DNA from: Diadophis punctatus similis | Lineage: Eukaryota > Chordata > Lepidosauria > Squamata > Dipsadidae | Assembly (NCBI GenBank): GCA_023053685.1 | Contig: JALIGW010000016.1 | Span: forward strand, 803,501-867,500 | Reading direction: 5' to 3' | DNA length: 64,000 nt | Shown here: one piece after another, positions 24,651 to 36,700 of the stretch | How positions within the stretch are numbered: the stretch's first letter is position 1 | Layout: each line of letters starts with the position of its first letter | Program-made: the position numbers and the translations under genes | Notes under the pieces: generated by a model | The model's database searches: none | Told to the model about the DNA's origin: nothing | The model's input: the letters and a program-made list of their open reading frames with translations, nothing else

Positions 24651-24901
24651 CCAGTGATGCATGTCTCTTGAATCTTTCGTTGTATAATTAATTGAAATAG
24701 TTGATATTCCTCACTGTATATCATGTGACCCAACAATTTCAATTTCCTTTTTTAATTATTATTCACAATTTCCCCATCTTTGCCTATTCTTTAGAGGAAC
24801 ATCTCATTTTGTACATATTTGATCCATTTCAAAGATTTCTATTCTCCTGATCGCCCTATGGGTCATTATCCATGCTTCTACTCCCTTTCTTAATTGGCAT
24901 A

Positions 24902-25022
24902 TGGCAAAGGTAAACCACTTCTGAAATCTTGTCAAGAAAATAGCAGACTTGTCCAAGCATTCACCTGGAGCCGACATTAAAGCACCAAATACACACACAG
25001 ACACAGACACTCAGGCACACAG

Positions 25023-25071
<49 letters not shown>
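24902..25071 (+). mobile_element. 3' end of a Sauria-type SINE with (AC)n microsatellite tail
   Basis: GGCAAAGGTAAACCACTTCT, CTTGTCAAGAAAATAGCAG and GAGCCGACATTAA match the BovB-related 3' part of Sauria SINEs. The following CA-rich tail has grown into about 47 bases of AC repeat (25025-25071). Confidence 0.6.
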
Positions 25072-25073
<2 letters not shown>

Positions 25074-25694
25074 TAAGTTCACCCTAGGAATAGAACAATA
25101 GCTAAAAGTTGGAAGATAGGAGTATGGGATTTTCAGTGTAGGACATCTGGAGAGCTGTGGATTAAAATTAAGTGTAAACATTTAACATCTAGAATTGTAC
25201 TTTGTGTAAAAATTAATTATAGGGATTTATTCGGTTTCTATTTTCCCTTTGACAAAAATGTTCTGGGTTTGACAAGCACTCATAAAATAAAGATAATTTA
25301 AGAGTCATACTAGCAGTGCAGCTGCCAATCAGTGTTTTTCAAAGAGCAAAGACAATGAGAATGCTTCACACAATGTTATCATAATATAGTACAGTAGTGC
25401 AATTAGGGCAGCAGTATCTGGGGTGCAAAATCAAAATTACCGTAAGATGGTGACAAAAGGATACAGAACACTCTAAATCTTCGGTGCCATCCAATTTTTG
25501 CAGCCCTAGTGAAATTCATGGAGAAAATCCATCAGGTGGAAAATGACTTGATGGGACATAATCAATCTATCAATTATAACTGAATATTTAAAATAATCAG
25601 ATAAATCAACATTTTTCATTAAAGGCAGAAAAACAAGCCAGTTAAAATATAACAGCAACAGTTATTTCAGATTTTCCCACTTATGGATCCATTT
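25072..25694. other. Unique sequence
   Basis: No gene or repeat family recognised. Confidence 0.35.
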
Positions 25695-25702
25695 CTTTAG
25701 AT

Positions 25703-25810
25703 CAGGGCTATCAAACTCATGGCCCGTGGATCAGATGCGTCACGCGCTGGCCACACCCCGTTTAGCAAAGTGGGAAAAAGTCGTGATACATCACGAGTTT
25801 GACACTCCTG
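25703..25810. mobile_element. Short hAT-like MITE
   Basis: The ends are CAGGGCTATCAAACTCATGG and GAGTTTGACACTCCTG. The duplications CTTTAGAT and GTTTAGAT flank it with one mismatch. Confidence 0.75.
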
Positions 25811-25959
25811 GTTTAGATCATTGACTTACATGAACAAAAATAAACAAAACTGCAGAATGCAGTGAGAACCAAGTGGAAGAGGAAAAGATCAAATGAGAAA
25901 TCAATCCTCTGCTGTCACAAGCCTCTTAAGAGCCTTAAACAGCCCTATAATAATTGTTA

Positions 25960-26760
25960 TTTATACAGTTGTATATTTCCCTGATAAGTGATAAAAATAT
26001 TTTGAGGATTGTATTCTTTGTAAAAATTTTGACATACAGAATAAGACAGTTGTAAGGGAGGTTGGAATTGTCAGGAAATTTTGCCTTAGATTGGATCTCT
26101 CCTTGATTAGTTTCCGTCCATTGCTTCTTGTCCTGCCTGCAGGTGCTTTTTTTCTGAGACAGCCCCTCAAATATTGGAAGACTGCTATCATGTCACCCCT
26201 AGTCATTCTCTTCGTTAGGCTAGACATACCCAATTCCTGCAACTATTCATCATATGTTTTAGCCTCCAGCACCCTAATCAACTTTGTTGTCCTTCTCTGC
26301 CCTCTTTCTAGGAGCCGAGGTGGCGCAGTGGTTAAAAGCAGCACTGCGACCTTCAGCTGATTGCTAGTTCAGCAGTTCAGCTGTTCAAATCTCACCAGGC
26401 TCAAGGTTGACTCAGCCTTCCATCCTTCCGAGGTCGGTAAAATGAGGATCCAGATTGTTGGGGGCAATATGCTGAACTCTGTAAACCGCTTAGAGAGGGC
26501 TGTAAAGCACTATGAAGCGGTATATAAGTCTAAGTGCTATTGCTATTGCTATTCTAGAGTCTCAACATCTTTTTTTGAATCACGGTGATCAGAACTGGAT
26601 GCAGTATTCAAAGTGTGGTTTTACCAAAGCAGTATAAAGTGTGCTAATACTTCATTTGACCTTAATACTGTCCCTCTGTTGATGCACATAGGACTTCATT
26701 GCTTTTTCTGGAGCTGCAGCATACTGCTGGCTCATATTTAAGTGGTTGTCCAATAGGATT
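25960..26760 (-). mobile_element. CR1-type LINE fragment, minus strand, split by a SINE
   Basis: The minus-strand translation has TRGDMIAVFQYLRGC and GRTRSNGRKLI, then RQNF, which fit the RGDLI..Y.YL and RTRGNGLKL..RKNFF motifs at the CR1 ORF2 C-terminus. The fragment continues on the far side of the SINE at 26311-26556. Confidence 0.55.
26311..26556 (+). mobile_element. Full-length tRNA-derived SINE inside a LINE fragment
   Basis: It runs from GGAGCCGAGGTGGCGCAGTG to the tail GTGCTATTGCTATTGCTATT. TTCTAG occurs on both sides, a short target duplication. It interrupts the CR1-type fragment at 25960-26760, so it is the younger insertion. Confidence 0.85.
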
Positions 26761-26778
26761 CCTTTCGTAGGGTTAGTC

Positions 26779-27921
26779 TAAGGTGACCAGACGTCCTGCT
26801 TTTGGCGGGACAGACACGCTTTTCAAGCGTGTGTCCCGCGTCCCGCATTCTTTCCAAAAAGTCACGCTTTTTTTGAAAGAATGCCCGACGAAACAGCGGG
26901 ACGTCTGGTCACCTTAGCAGTGCTCCCCAACCAGTGTGCCACGGCACACTGGTGTGCCTTGAGGCCATGCCAAGTGTGCCGCGGCAAAAGGGGTGGGGCA
27001 GGGCGGGGGGCGCGTCCTACCTGGGACTTTTCCTGGTAGCTCCAGTCGCGTTCTTTGCTAATAGCGTCCAGAGCAGAGCAGCCCCTTCCAGAAGATCGCG
27101 AGACGTTATCTTCTGGGAGGGGCTGCTCTGCTCTGGGCGCTAATTAGCAAGGAACGCGACTGGAGCTACCGGGAAAAGTCCCAGGTAGGACGCGCGTCTC
27201 GCGCTGGGGGTTGGGCGGGCGGAGCAGGACTGGCGGGCGGGATGGGGCGCGCGTCCTACCTGGGACTTTTCCCAGTAGCTCCAGTCGTGTTCCTTGCTAA
27301 GCGTCCAGAGCAGAGCAGCCCCTTCCAAAAGATCGCCAGAATGATGGGATTTGCAAATGCCAGAGATCACCATGGCACTACAAATGGTTGGGGGCGACGG
27401 TTGGAGCTTCGAAAGGGTCGGCCCGGGCATCATCTCCGAAGCCTCCCTCCTTCCCACCCCCAACTACCTGAGCGATGGAGGCGCGGCGGCCGGTTTGGGC
27501 TCGGGGCGGACCTCGGAGGCCCCACCTCCCCCGCCGGATCGCACAGAGCGGACATGCAGGCACCGGCCGAGATGCCTAGAAACGGCTAAAAACCCCTTTC
27601 CGCCCCCCCCGCCACTTGTTTTCCTCTTTTGCGCCTGCGCACGCTGGGCCCGAGCATGGGGGAAGAATTAAAACAGCACACCGAGAGCGTCACCTGACGG
27701 TTGTAAGGATCTTGCCAGCCAGCCAGCCCGCCCAAACCATTGCCGGCTCCCGAAGGGGAGGCGGGAGGCGAGGAAAGGCCTCCCGCCTCCCCCCCCCCCA
27801 CCTGGACGCCAACATTTGACTTCTTTTGCCCTCTGCGCATGCGCAGAGGGCAAAACTCAAATGGAGAAACCCACCCCGTCAATGGTGTCCCGCTTGAAGA
27901 AAAAAAAATCTGGTCACTTTA
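26779..27921. mobile_element. 1.14-kb GC-rich terminal-inverted-repeat element
   Basis: The ends are TAAGGTGACCAGA and CTGGTCACTTTA, in inverted orientation, with a perfect 8-bp duplication GGTTAGTC (26771-26778 and 27922-27929). The first 140 bases are a full palindrome of the left end. Next comes a hAT-like CAGTGCTCCCCAACC segment and a long hairpin at about 27008-27193 with a third partial copy of its arm at 27241-27330. The open frames inside show no transposase motif. It looks composite. Confidence 0.7.
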
Positions 27922-27934
27922 GGTTAGTCCCATT

Positions 27935-28110
27935 GTATTTTGTATTTGTATTTGTTTATTTGTCAAGAATATAGGATTATAAGCGAAGTATGAACACTAA
28001 AACATGATTGAATATATATGTGATAGTACAAGCATGAATAAGAGTAAAAGAGGTATGAATATATGGGTACATTAGGACAGGAACGGTAGGCACGCTTGTG
28101 CGCTTATGCA
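27935..28110 (-). mobile_element. LINE 3' tail, minus strand (same family as 50142-50760)
   Basis: TTTATTTGTCAAGAATATAG, later GGACAGGAACGGTAGGCACG and GTGCGCTTATGCACGC, match the 3' region of the LINE at 50142 in order. Only the tail is present. Confidence 0.6.
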
Positions 28111-28599
28111 CGCAATTCATTCACATTTCTCATCCCCTGGCCTATACAAAAGTCAGTCGCATAAACTTTAAAACTGCCTTCTCTATAACGAGTGCATATT
28201 TGACTGAGAGGATGGCGAAGTTCAGCGGGGTTGACTTTTTTTTTAAAAAAGCACACTTTGACTTTACATTTACTTTACGTACGGTAAGCCACAACGTGGT
28301 TTGTTTCGTTTTACTTCGAGGGGGGGATGCGAACCATGACAACTTGTGGTGCTGAATACATGTCGTGCTATTTATACAAGGGACGAAAAGGGCACGTGTA
28401 TGTCATTGAAAAAGAAATCTAAAGGAAAGCCAAAGTCTGTATCGCCGCTTTGCGTCACGCACATCTTAGCGCAAACCTCTCACGAAAGCCGCTTATCTAA
28501 AGCCCTTTCTTCTACATACCGATTCCCAGCATACCGTGCTTTAACTCGGGGAGGCCTAGACGTTGCATTGCATCTTGGTACATGTAGTCCTAGATACTC

Positions 28600-28850
28600 C
28601 TTCATTAAAATAATAAGAAAAGGGGGCGTGGTCCGACTGCGGCCACTTATAGGAAGTTCCTCGTGCGCGTTTCGAAGGCGGGCTGCTTCCCCGCTTTGAA
28701 GCGCTTCGCTGGTGCAGCTTCTGAGGTGGGGGCGAGGAAGGAGAAGTTGGGGTTTACGGGGTGCTACTTCTCGGATTGGAAGAAGGTGAACTCGAACGGC
28801 GACGGCGTGGGGGAAAGTGGTGGAATTGTTAGCTTAATTCACCAGGCAGG
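28600..28850 (+). promoter_or_regulatory. CpG-rich segment, candidate promoter of the B4GALT-family gene at 30.5 kb
   Basis: This stretch is rich in CpG in a region that is otherwise AT-rich, has a GC-box-like GGGGGCGTGG at about 28623, and is not part of a recognised transposon. It sits 1.6 kb upstream of the ATG at 30487. A splice-acceptor-like TTATAATTGCAG ends at 30253, so a noncoding first exon here joining an exon 30254-30724 is plausible; a GTGAAC near 28786 is one possible donor. This is inferred from composition and position only. Confidence 0.45.
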
Positions 28851-30486
28851 CGAAAACAGCACCGCAAAAAGTAGTTCATTTTTATTTTATTTTTTACCTC
28901 AGGCCCAATTCCGCGCCAAGCGTTGAGAAAGTTAAGGCACAGACTCTCCCTCCAAAAATTCTTGAAGGAGGAAGGACGTTTCTGAGTTAAATTGACGGGT
29001 GCTTTAGACCCGCAGGAGAATTGAAACTAAGTTTTTTGTTTTGCTTGGCGGGGAAGGCGTGTTGTTAAAACATTTTTTTTGCCTTCCTCAGCACTGATAG
29101 AAATATCTTGATAAATATTTGGTTTCCCTTTTCTCTCACGTGGTGGCTTTTCCCTGACGAATAAAACAAAATTTGCTGGAATAAAGTTACGTATTATTTC
29201 CTCTCAGAACTTGAGTTTCCTCAGCATATGTGCCTTTAATATTAGCCAAGCCTGCCAGTTTACGATATTACATATTATTTTCTTAGTTGTACACTTAGCC
29301 CATCCTAAAATTAAATATTCACACTTATTTCCCTCCCCCCAAATAAAACAAATTGGAAAAAGTTATGAAGGAAAGGATTTCTGTGAGGAAAACGTGGACA
29401 CAAACACAAATGTTCGGCTAATGGTAAAATCTCTATACCTTTTTTAGTGCATCCCCTTTTTATATTGAACAACATTTTATGGGGATCAGATATAGCAGAA
29501 TATGCCATGCTTATTAATAGGAAGTGAGCCTCTCTGCTATTTCAAATTATTATTTTGTCAACTTTGGAATCAAAGACCATTTGGAATTAACTGTCTGGAA
29601 AAAAGAAGACTAGTAGCCAGCAGCAGATTCCAATACTATGTTCGACTTTTTTTTATCCTTGGGGAAGAAGCATGTATTTTCAGATGTATGAGGAAGATAA
29701 AGAGCACTAAACTAGATTTCACTCTATCCTCATAATTTATACCAACAAATTAACATTTGAACCTGAAGGAGAAACTGCAACATTTGGAGATGTATGTTTG
29801 AGTTAATGTAATTAAAACATCTCCAAAAAGTACTGAAGAAATATTCCTAAGTAGCAAAAACAGAAAACAAGTACTGTATATAAATGAGATGGAATGTAGA
29901 ACTACAGGCTTTCCCTAACCAATCTACTCAGAAAATGAGCTGATTTTAAACCAGGAAGGAGTTTTGATTGTTCTGGTAGAGTAATGGGAGAAGAAAAAAT
30001 GCTTTTTAAAAGGCACTTCTCAATATTAAAAAGAATCTTTTGAGGAATGCCTCAGAATTGTATAATTATAATTGTAATTGAATATTAAGAGTTATAGGAA
30101 TTCCTATAATATTTGAGCATCATTAATACTAGGCATGCAAAACTATTTTGGTATATAATTGGTATATAAATCCAATATATAATTAGAAGAGTTAATTGTA
30201 TTTAAGCTCTGTATTATTAGCATATTTTTACTCCTTTTCCTTTATAATTGCAGATTGGATAATGGAAGAATTGATTCACCAAATTTGGTTAAAATATAAA
30301 GCATTTGTTCTAGAACGTCTTGTGAGTTACAAGAAATCATGCTGAGGATCTAGAATACTTCTGAAAAATGACAATTCCCATACTCTCTTACTTCAAAGAG
30401 TCATTTACTGAAACTTCAGCTACTGTACCTGCAAAGTTAAAACACTGGAAAGTTCTGAAGAACTAAAGAAATAAATTATTTTAAAA

Positions 30487-30724
30487 ATGAATTTTTCTAG
30501 AGCAGAAAATTCTTGCTTTCTGCTTCTCTTGGTAATCTTTCAAGTTATATTTGTCTTGATACTTTATCGAGGCAGCAGTTCAATTTTATATCAGGGTCAT
30601 TTACAAATGCAAAAGTCATTGGACTATTCAAAATCAGAGGATGTCTATATAAATCTTAGTTTATTTACTCCTGCTCCTCATAAGACCACTATACAGACTT
30701 GTACACCACAGTCAAACATACTTG
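30487..30724 (+). CDS. B4GALT-family gene, coding exon 1 (anchor and stem)
   Basis: Residues 1-79 plus one base. The start has A at -3, and the donor is GTATGT. A hydrophobic run CFLLLLVIFQVIFVLILY forms the signal anchor, with Arg5 on the cytosolic side. Cys72 begins the catalytic domain and matches the first disulfide cysteine of the family (bovine Cys134). Confidence 0.85.
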
Positions 30725-33700
30725 GTATGTATAAAATGATACGCATGATTTTTTTTGTTTCCTTAATAAGCTGATCTGTGTCAGTATGATTTGACTAGCA
30801 TTTGAAAGTTATACTTGGTTATTTTTGTTCTTCTGTGACAACTCTTGCCTATCAATGGTGATTAGAAGTACACCAACACAAGATCCTAAGACTTACTAAA
30901 CAATAATTGGTATAGATTTCCCCCATTCATTTTCTGAAGGTCACTCATTGTTGTGAACATGACTGCTACTACTACAGTATGCATTAATAGCTGCTGTCGC
31001 TGTTTGCTACAAGGTAGGTCAAAATAATACAGACTAGTTTTGTAAAATGACAGTTTATTCATTTGTCTAGGCTTATATTTCATTCCAATCATACTTGATC
31101 CTGTTTACAGACATCTCAAGACAGTAATAAGATTAAAACATAACATAATGTAGTAAAATGATAATCTCAGTTGCTTTCCTTTCCCATCTCTGGCAAAACA
31201 GTAAGTACATGTCTTTTTTATTGTGGTAGAAATTATTATTTTTACTCAATTATACATTGTTTTACTTGCACTAAGGAGCCGAGGTGGCGCAGTGGTTAAA
31301 AGCAGCACTGCAACCTACTTCAGTGACTGCTAGTTCAGCTGTTCAAATCTCACCAGGCTCAAGGTTGACTCAGCCTTCCATCCTTCTGAGGTCGGTAAAA
31401 TGAGGACCCAGATTGTTGGGGGCAATATGCTGAACTCTGTAAACCGCTTAGAGAGGGCTGTAAAGCACTATGAAGCGGTATATAAGTCTAAGTGCTATTG
31501 CTAATGCATTAGGAATAGATTTGGATGAATATTTCTATAAACCTTTTGTTTTTAATTTCAGTAGTTGTGTCCATAGTGTTTATAGTCTGGTATTTTGTTT
31601 AAATACAAAGCAGAGATAACAGTATAGTAAAGTAAGTAGAAAGGCAAGGGAACCATAATACAATATATCCTGCATTTTATTTCACCAAGTTTGCCCAACT
31701 CATTTTGATCAGTCAAAATGTGCCAGCTAGACCAACTGCTGTTTCCTGAATTTTACTCCTGTTTGGAAACCATTAGTTTTGCAGTAAAATTATGTATTTC
31801 AATGCCATTATGAATTTCCAATCCAAATGCAAGGCATGTAATATCTGACTTGATCTGAATGATTTAGTTGGAAATTGCATTCTATGTAATTTATATGCAT
31901 TATGTGATTTTATTTACAATGGAAAAATGTGTATACCTAGATTAAATATGATAGAACTGAAAATTCAAATACTTTTGTAAGAAAGGTGTTTATTAACTTT
32001 TTAATGAGTATTTATAGAGATTTTCATACAGAAAAAAACTTTCAATGTGACTTGATTTAGTGTTTACAATAGTAACAGTTTTCACTTCTTTTTTATCACC
32101 TTTTCCTAATGTGACTATAAGATAGGCTTCAGAAAATGTTCGATTTTATATTAACTGCTGCTTGGCATAATGTTCTAACATAGACACATTTGTATAATTG
32201 ACCCAAAGAAGACAAATTGGAGCTTTGAAAATGGCTTACTTGAGTAACTCATACTTAAAGAAATTTTAAGAGCTGTGCTGAAGGATAGGAGAGATGAGAT
32301 CCAAAGTTCATGTGGGTTCCTTGTTGTAATGCTAAAACATTGTTTAATGAAATATTCAAACATAGCCAGTATTTTCTATGAGAGTACATTTAGAAATACT
32401 TCTAGAGAAAAAATAGTAAAAATCATCTTTTTTTCAGACGTGCTTTTTGAAATGTGAACAAATCTGCTAAGTTTTTCATAATTTTCTTTTTCTCATTTGT
32501 CAATCCATATTTTATGCAGTTGGACTCTTAACCATCACCTTTGATACACTACACAGTGAAAGAACAATTATCAACAAAAATCCGTATGTCCATTTGGGTG
32601 GCTGTTACAGCCCACCTCATTGTCTAGCCCATTACAAAATTGCTATAATTGTACCATACAGGAACTATGAAACGCAGTTGCACCAATTTCTCTATTACCT
32701 TCATCCCTTTCTCCAACGTCAACAGCTTAGATATTGTATCTACTTGATTCATCAGGTAAGCCAAACTACCAAGCTAGTCTCTAGTTGAGCACAGATGGTA
32801 TCTGATGATACTGGGAATAATTACATATAGTTCTATTGACTATCTTAGCAGGTCTGGACAGGCCTTCCCCAGCTTCATATTCTGAGTCAATATGATTTGG
32901 AAACTGGACAAATCCATGATCCCTTGAGTCATCATTTCAGAGCTATTTCCGTACCATATTCCTTAAGCCTTCAATGGTGGCTAGGTCTGTCTTGAAAATT
33001 TCTTAAAAATTGAGTGTGATATTCAGAGAAACATCTGCCTTGAAAATAAACTTTAGTCAAACTTTAGGAGCTGACCATAGGAAACGTTTTGTGACATTTT
33101 GTATTATGTCAAAATATTTTTATGTGACAATATTTTATAAAATTTTCCAAATTTTAATTTCATGGGAGTCATGGTTCCTGAATTTTTGACGCATTCTGTA
33201 AGGTAGCCCATTTAAGGTACCCATTTGGTTGAAACAGTTTTGCCTATGGTGTATCATTTCAGTTAAAGGTTATAGACATGAGTTTTAGTAGTATATAGAT
33301 TCTGAGAAGCCTAAATACATGGGGAGAAGACTGCTTTAAAGTCCTCATAAAAGTAGAAACTGCTCTATATGTTATAAAAAAAGATGAAATCGCAACGGTG
33401 ATAACACTTTTCAAAATATGCATGGTTCATATTCCAATAAATCAGTTTCTATGTCAGTCTTGGAGAAACTATGATTACAGCCTTATCCAAATCATTGTAT
33501 TGATGTTCCTTTGAAATAATGTTCCATTTATATTTTCTGTTAATATGAATAGAATAGAATACTGAATAGAAAAGCTCATTTGAAAGTTGTTTTACTATTT
33601 AATTTTGGGGCATTTGGGGGAGTATCTAATTGAAAATCAAACATGTATTTTAGAGATATTAAAACGTGATGATTCTATATATTACAATGGATTCTCATCC

Positions 33701-36700
33701 AATTTACATGCATAGCTTTAGTGCAATACGAGATCCGAGAGCCAAATGGACCCTATTCTTCTGTTATTTAGAAGAGTCATAAAGACCTGGCTTTTTACCA
33801 ATGATTTCAGTGATAGACTCAATTGTGCTTTATTTTTAATGTTGTTTTTGTAATTTGATTGTTGGAGCCGCCCAGAGTTATTGAAAGGCAGCATACAAAT
33901 TTAATACATTCTTTTTATTATAATTCATTGCAGTGTTAGCTAGATGTTTAGACTAAATTTGACATTTTATCCACCTATCAAGTCCTCCCCCAAAAACTGG
34001 GATAGGTAATATATATATATGTTTATTTATTAGTCCTGATGATACTAAGAATCTTGTATGAGTGTTGGATAGTTTTTATCTTGTTTTAAATTATACGTCC
34101 CTTGCTGTTTTTGTGAACTTGCATTACCTATTTTCCTTCCTATTCTGTTTTTCTGCTCATTGTTCAGCCCCTTTATCTTGCATCTGAGTGCTTCTAGTAA
34201 AGGGTGATGAAGCTCATTAAGCTTATGCACCTTTTTGAAATTTAGTCAGAAAAACTGCTACTCCTGATTTTTATTTTTTGCTACCTTAGACTAACATACT
34301 TCTCCTTTGTCTCTCCTCCCTAGCTCTTTTCCCAGTATCCAGATTGTATGTTGATCACAGATAAATTTTATTTTGTATGAATATAGGACTAACAAGTTAT
34401 CCAATGTTCACAAACACTGATCATCCAATACCAACACAACTCATCTAATCACATCAGAAGCTTTTTGTAAAATGAATACATACAGATGTTATGAAGAGTC
34501 GTTGCTGTCAGACTCCAATGTTATGTTTCTTGATTGAGTGACATGTTTTCTTTCCAGGCTGGAACTGGTCCATTTAACAGAGCAAAGCTCCTTAATGTTG
34601 GTGTCCATGAGGCCATGAAAGACAATGATTGGGACTGTCTGCTTCTACATAATATGGATCTTATTCCAGAAAATGACTATAATCTTTATGTCTGTGATAA
34701 ATATTATCCCAAACACTTATCCACTGCTATTGACAAGTTATATTACCGGTAATGTCTAAGAATATGAGAGTAAATATCTTACAAAATAAAATAATCTGAA
34801 CAAATATGGTTTATTGAATATATTTACTAAGTCATTACTTGAATAATGTATAATGAATAAACATATAGATTTATATGCACTCTCACTTTTTAAAAATTAA
34901 TTCCAGAACCTTTTCATGTTCTGTCCAAGAGATCTGTTTTCATTTCGATTGAATTTATATATTTTTTGAATAATATTTTAAACATTTAGGAATTATACTT
35001 CAGTGTAGCAGCACATAAGTATCTTATTTTTAAAAAGTTACTGCATGAGCTTATTTGACACTCAAGCAATGATTTTCATAAATCATAGTCACTTTATAAT
35101 TTGCAATATGGGTAAATTCAGATGCTGAAATATTTTCTTAGTTGTGTTTTAAACTCTGATACTAAATATAATTATTTAGATATCAACCCTATATATCTAA
35201 AATGATTTATATCTTTCAGAATTATATATAGAATTTGCTTGTAAGTTTATTGAAGTCTTGAAGTTTCCATAATAATTCTTTCACAATTTAATTATTGCAT
35301 AACTACCTTTTCTCTGGGTTCTTGGTCTCTTCTGTTATATTACCTTAACTACAACAGCTTGTAAAGTATATCTGCCTTAAAGTGATAATTGACTGAAAGT
35401 CATCTGTTAAGAATTTAAATGTGTCTTTCTAGTCCCAGTCCAGAATTTTAACTGTTACAGCACATTGATTTTCCTATGTTCATTCCTAGTTTAGTGCAAC
35501 AAAAAGCATCAACAATAGAATTCTAATTAATGCAATATATTGGACGAGTGTGAAAGGATTGGAGCAAAGAAAAAGTATCCAAGTGCATTTGCTTGTATGA
35601 TGAATCCGTGTGTCTTTACTTATAAAATCACACACATTACCTTAAGTTTATTTTTCTGTGCAGCCTGCCATATTCGTCTGTTTTTGGTGGTGTTACTGCT
35701 ATGACCCCAGACCACTACATGAAGATAAATGGGTTTCCAAACACATACTGGGAGCGTCTTGATGAAGATGATGACATTGCAGAAAGGTATTTATTTATTG
35801 AAATGTTAAAGTATGTTCAAGTATTAAAGTTTTAAGCAAGATAAATATTGTGGGTATTAAAGAAGCAACAAAGACATCATTTTTTCATCAGCTATTAGTG
35901 AATATTATATATGTAGAAAGTATTCTCCAATCAAATAATGCCATTTTATACCTTTTCCTAAAATTGTTTGAAGAAAAATGAAGCTAAGGCCATCATTAGC
36001 TTTGGTACCAAAACCTAAGAATTTTGTGATTTTATGACAGTCCATACACTAAATTAAAAGGTACTGTGCTGCTTTACTTCTATAGGCTCCTGATACAATA
36101 ACCTGTCAGTGATGGAAGCCCTCAACTAAAATTCTTAAGTCTAATTTAAGAGCCCATCTGATGATTTTGTTAGCATCAATAAATCCAGAATCATTAAGAC
36201 TGGCTACTGTCCAATATCCGAAATGTTTAACTTCATTGTTGTTGTTGTTTTACTTTATTACTGTAATAAATACTTAAGTCCTTTTTAAATTTAAATCATG
36301 CAAATGCTGGGACTTCTTTGCTGTGTGTGATTTTACACAGTCATACCTGAAATTAAAACATTCTTACCATGCATCTTAATATTTTAGGATAAGCACAATT
36401 TCAACAAGTGCTTCTCACAAGAAAGTAAACTCACTATATTTTGTCATTTGTCCATGCCTTTCAAAAGAAACTAATTCTAGCACAATTCTATCAAGCATAT
36501 TCTGACATTCCTGCTGCATACCAGCTGCTGCCAAATTATACCTGTCAGTTGTAATAGTTTCATTATTAACAATCAGTTTGGAACATTATTAGATTATAGA
36601 AGATCTAATACGCATCCACTCAGTATTTAATCTATTTTCCATAATATATCAAATTCTTTTTCCTTCAGCTAGTTCAAAAGGTGTAATTTAGATTGTCATC

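Noticed and set aside
27242..27671. Proline- and arginine-rich open frames in the GC-rich block
   Set aside because: They fall inside the composite terminal-repeat element, where high GC content alone yields long frames; no transposase motif appears.
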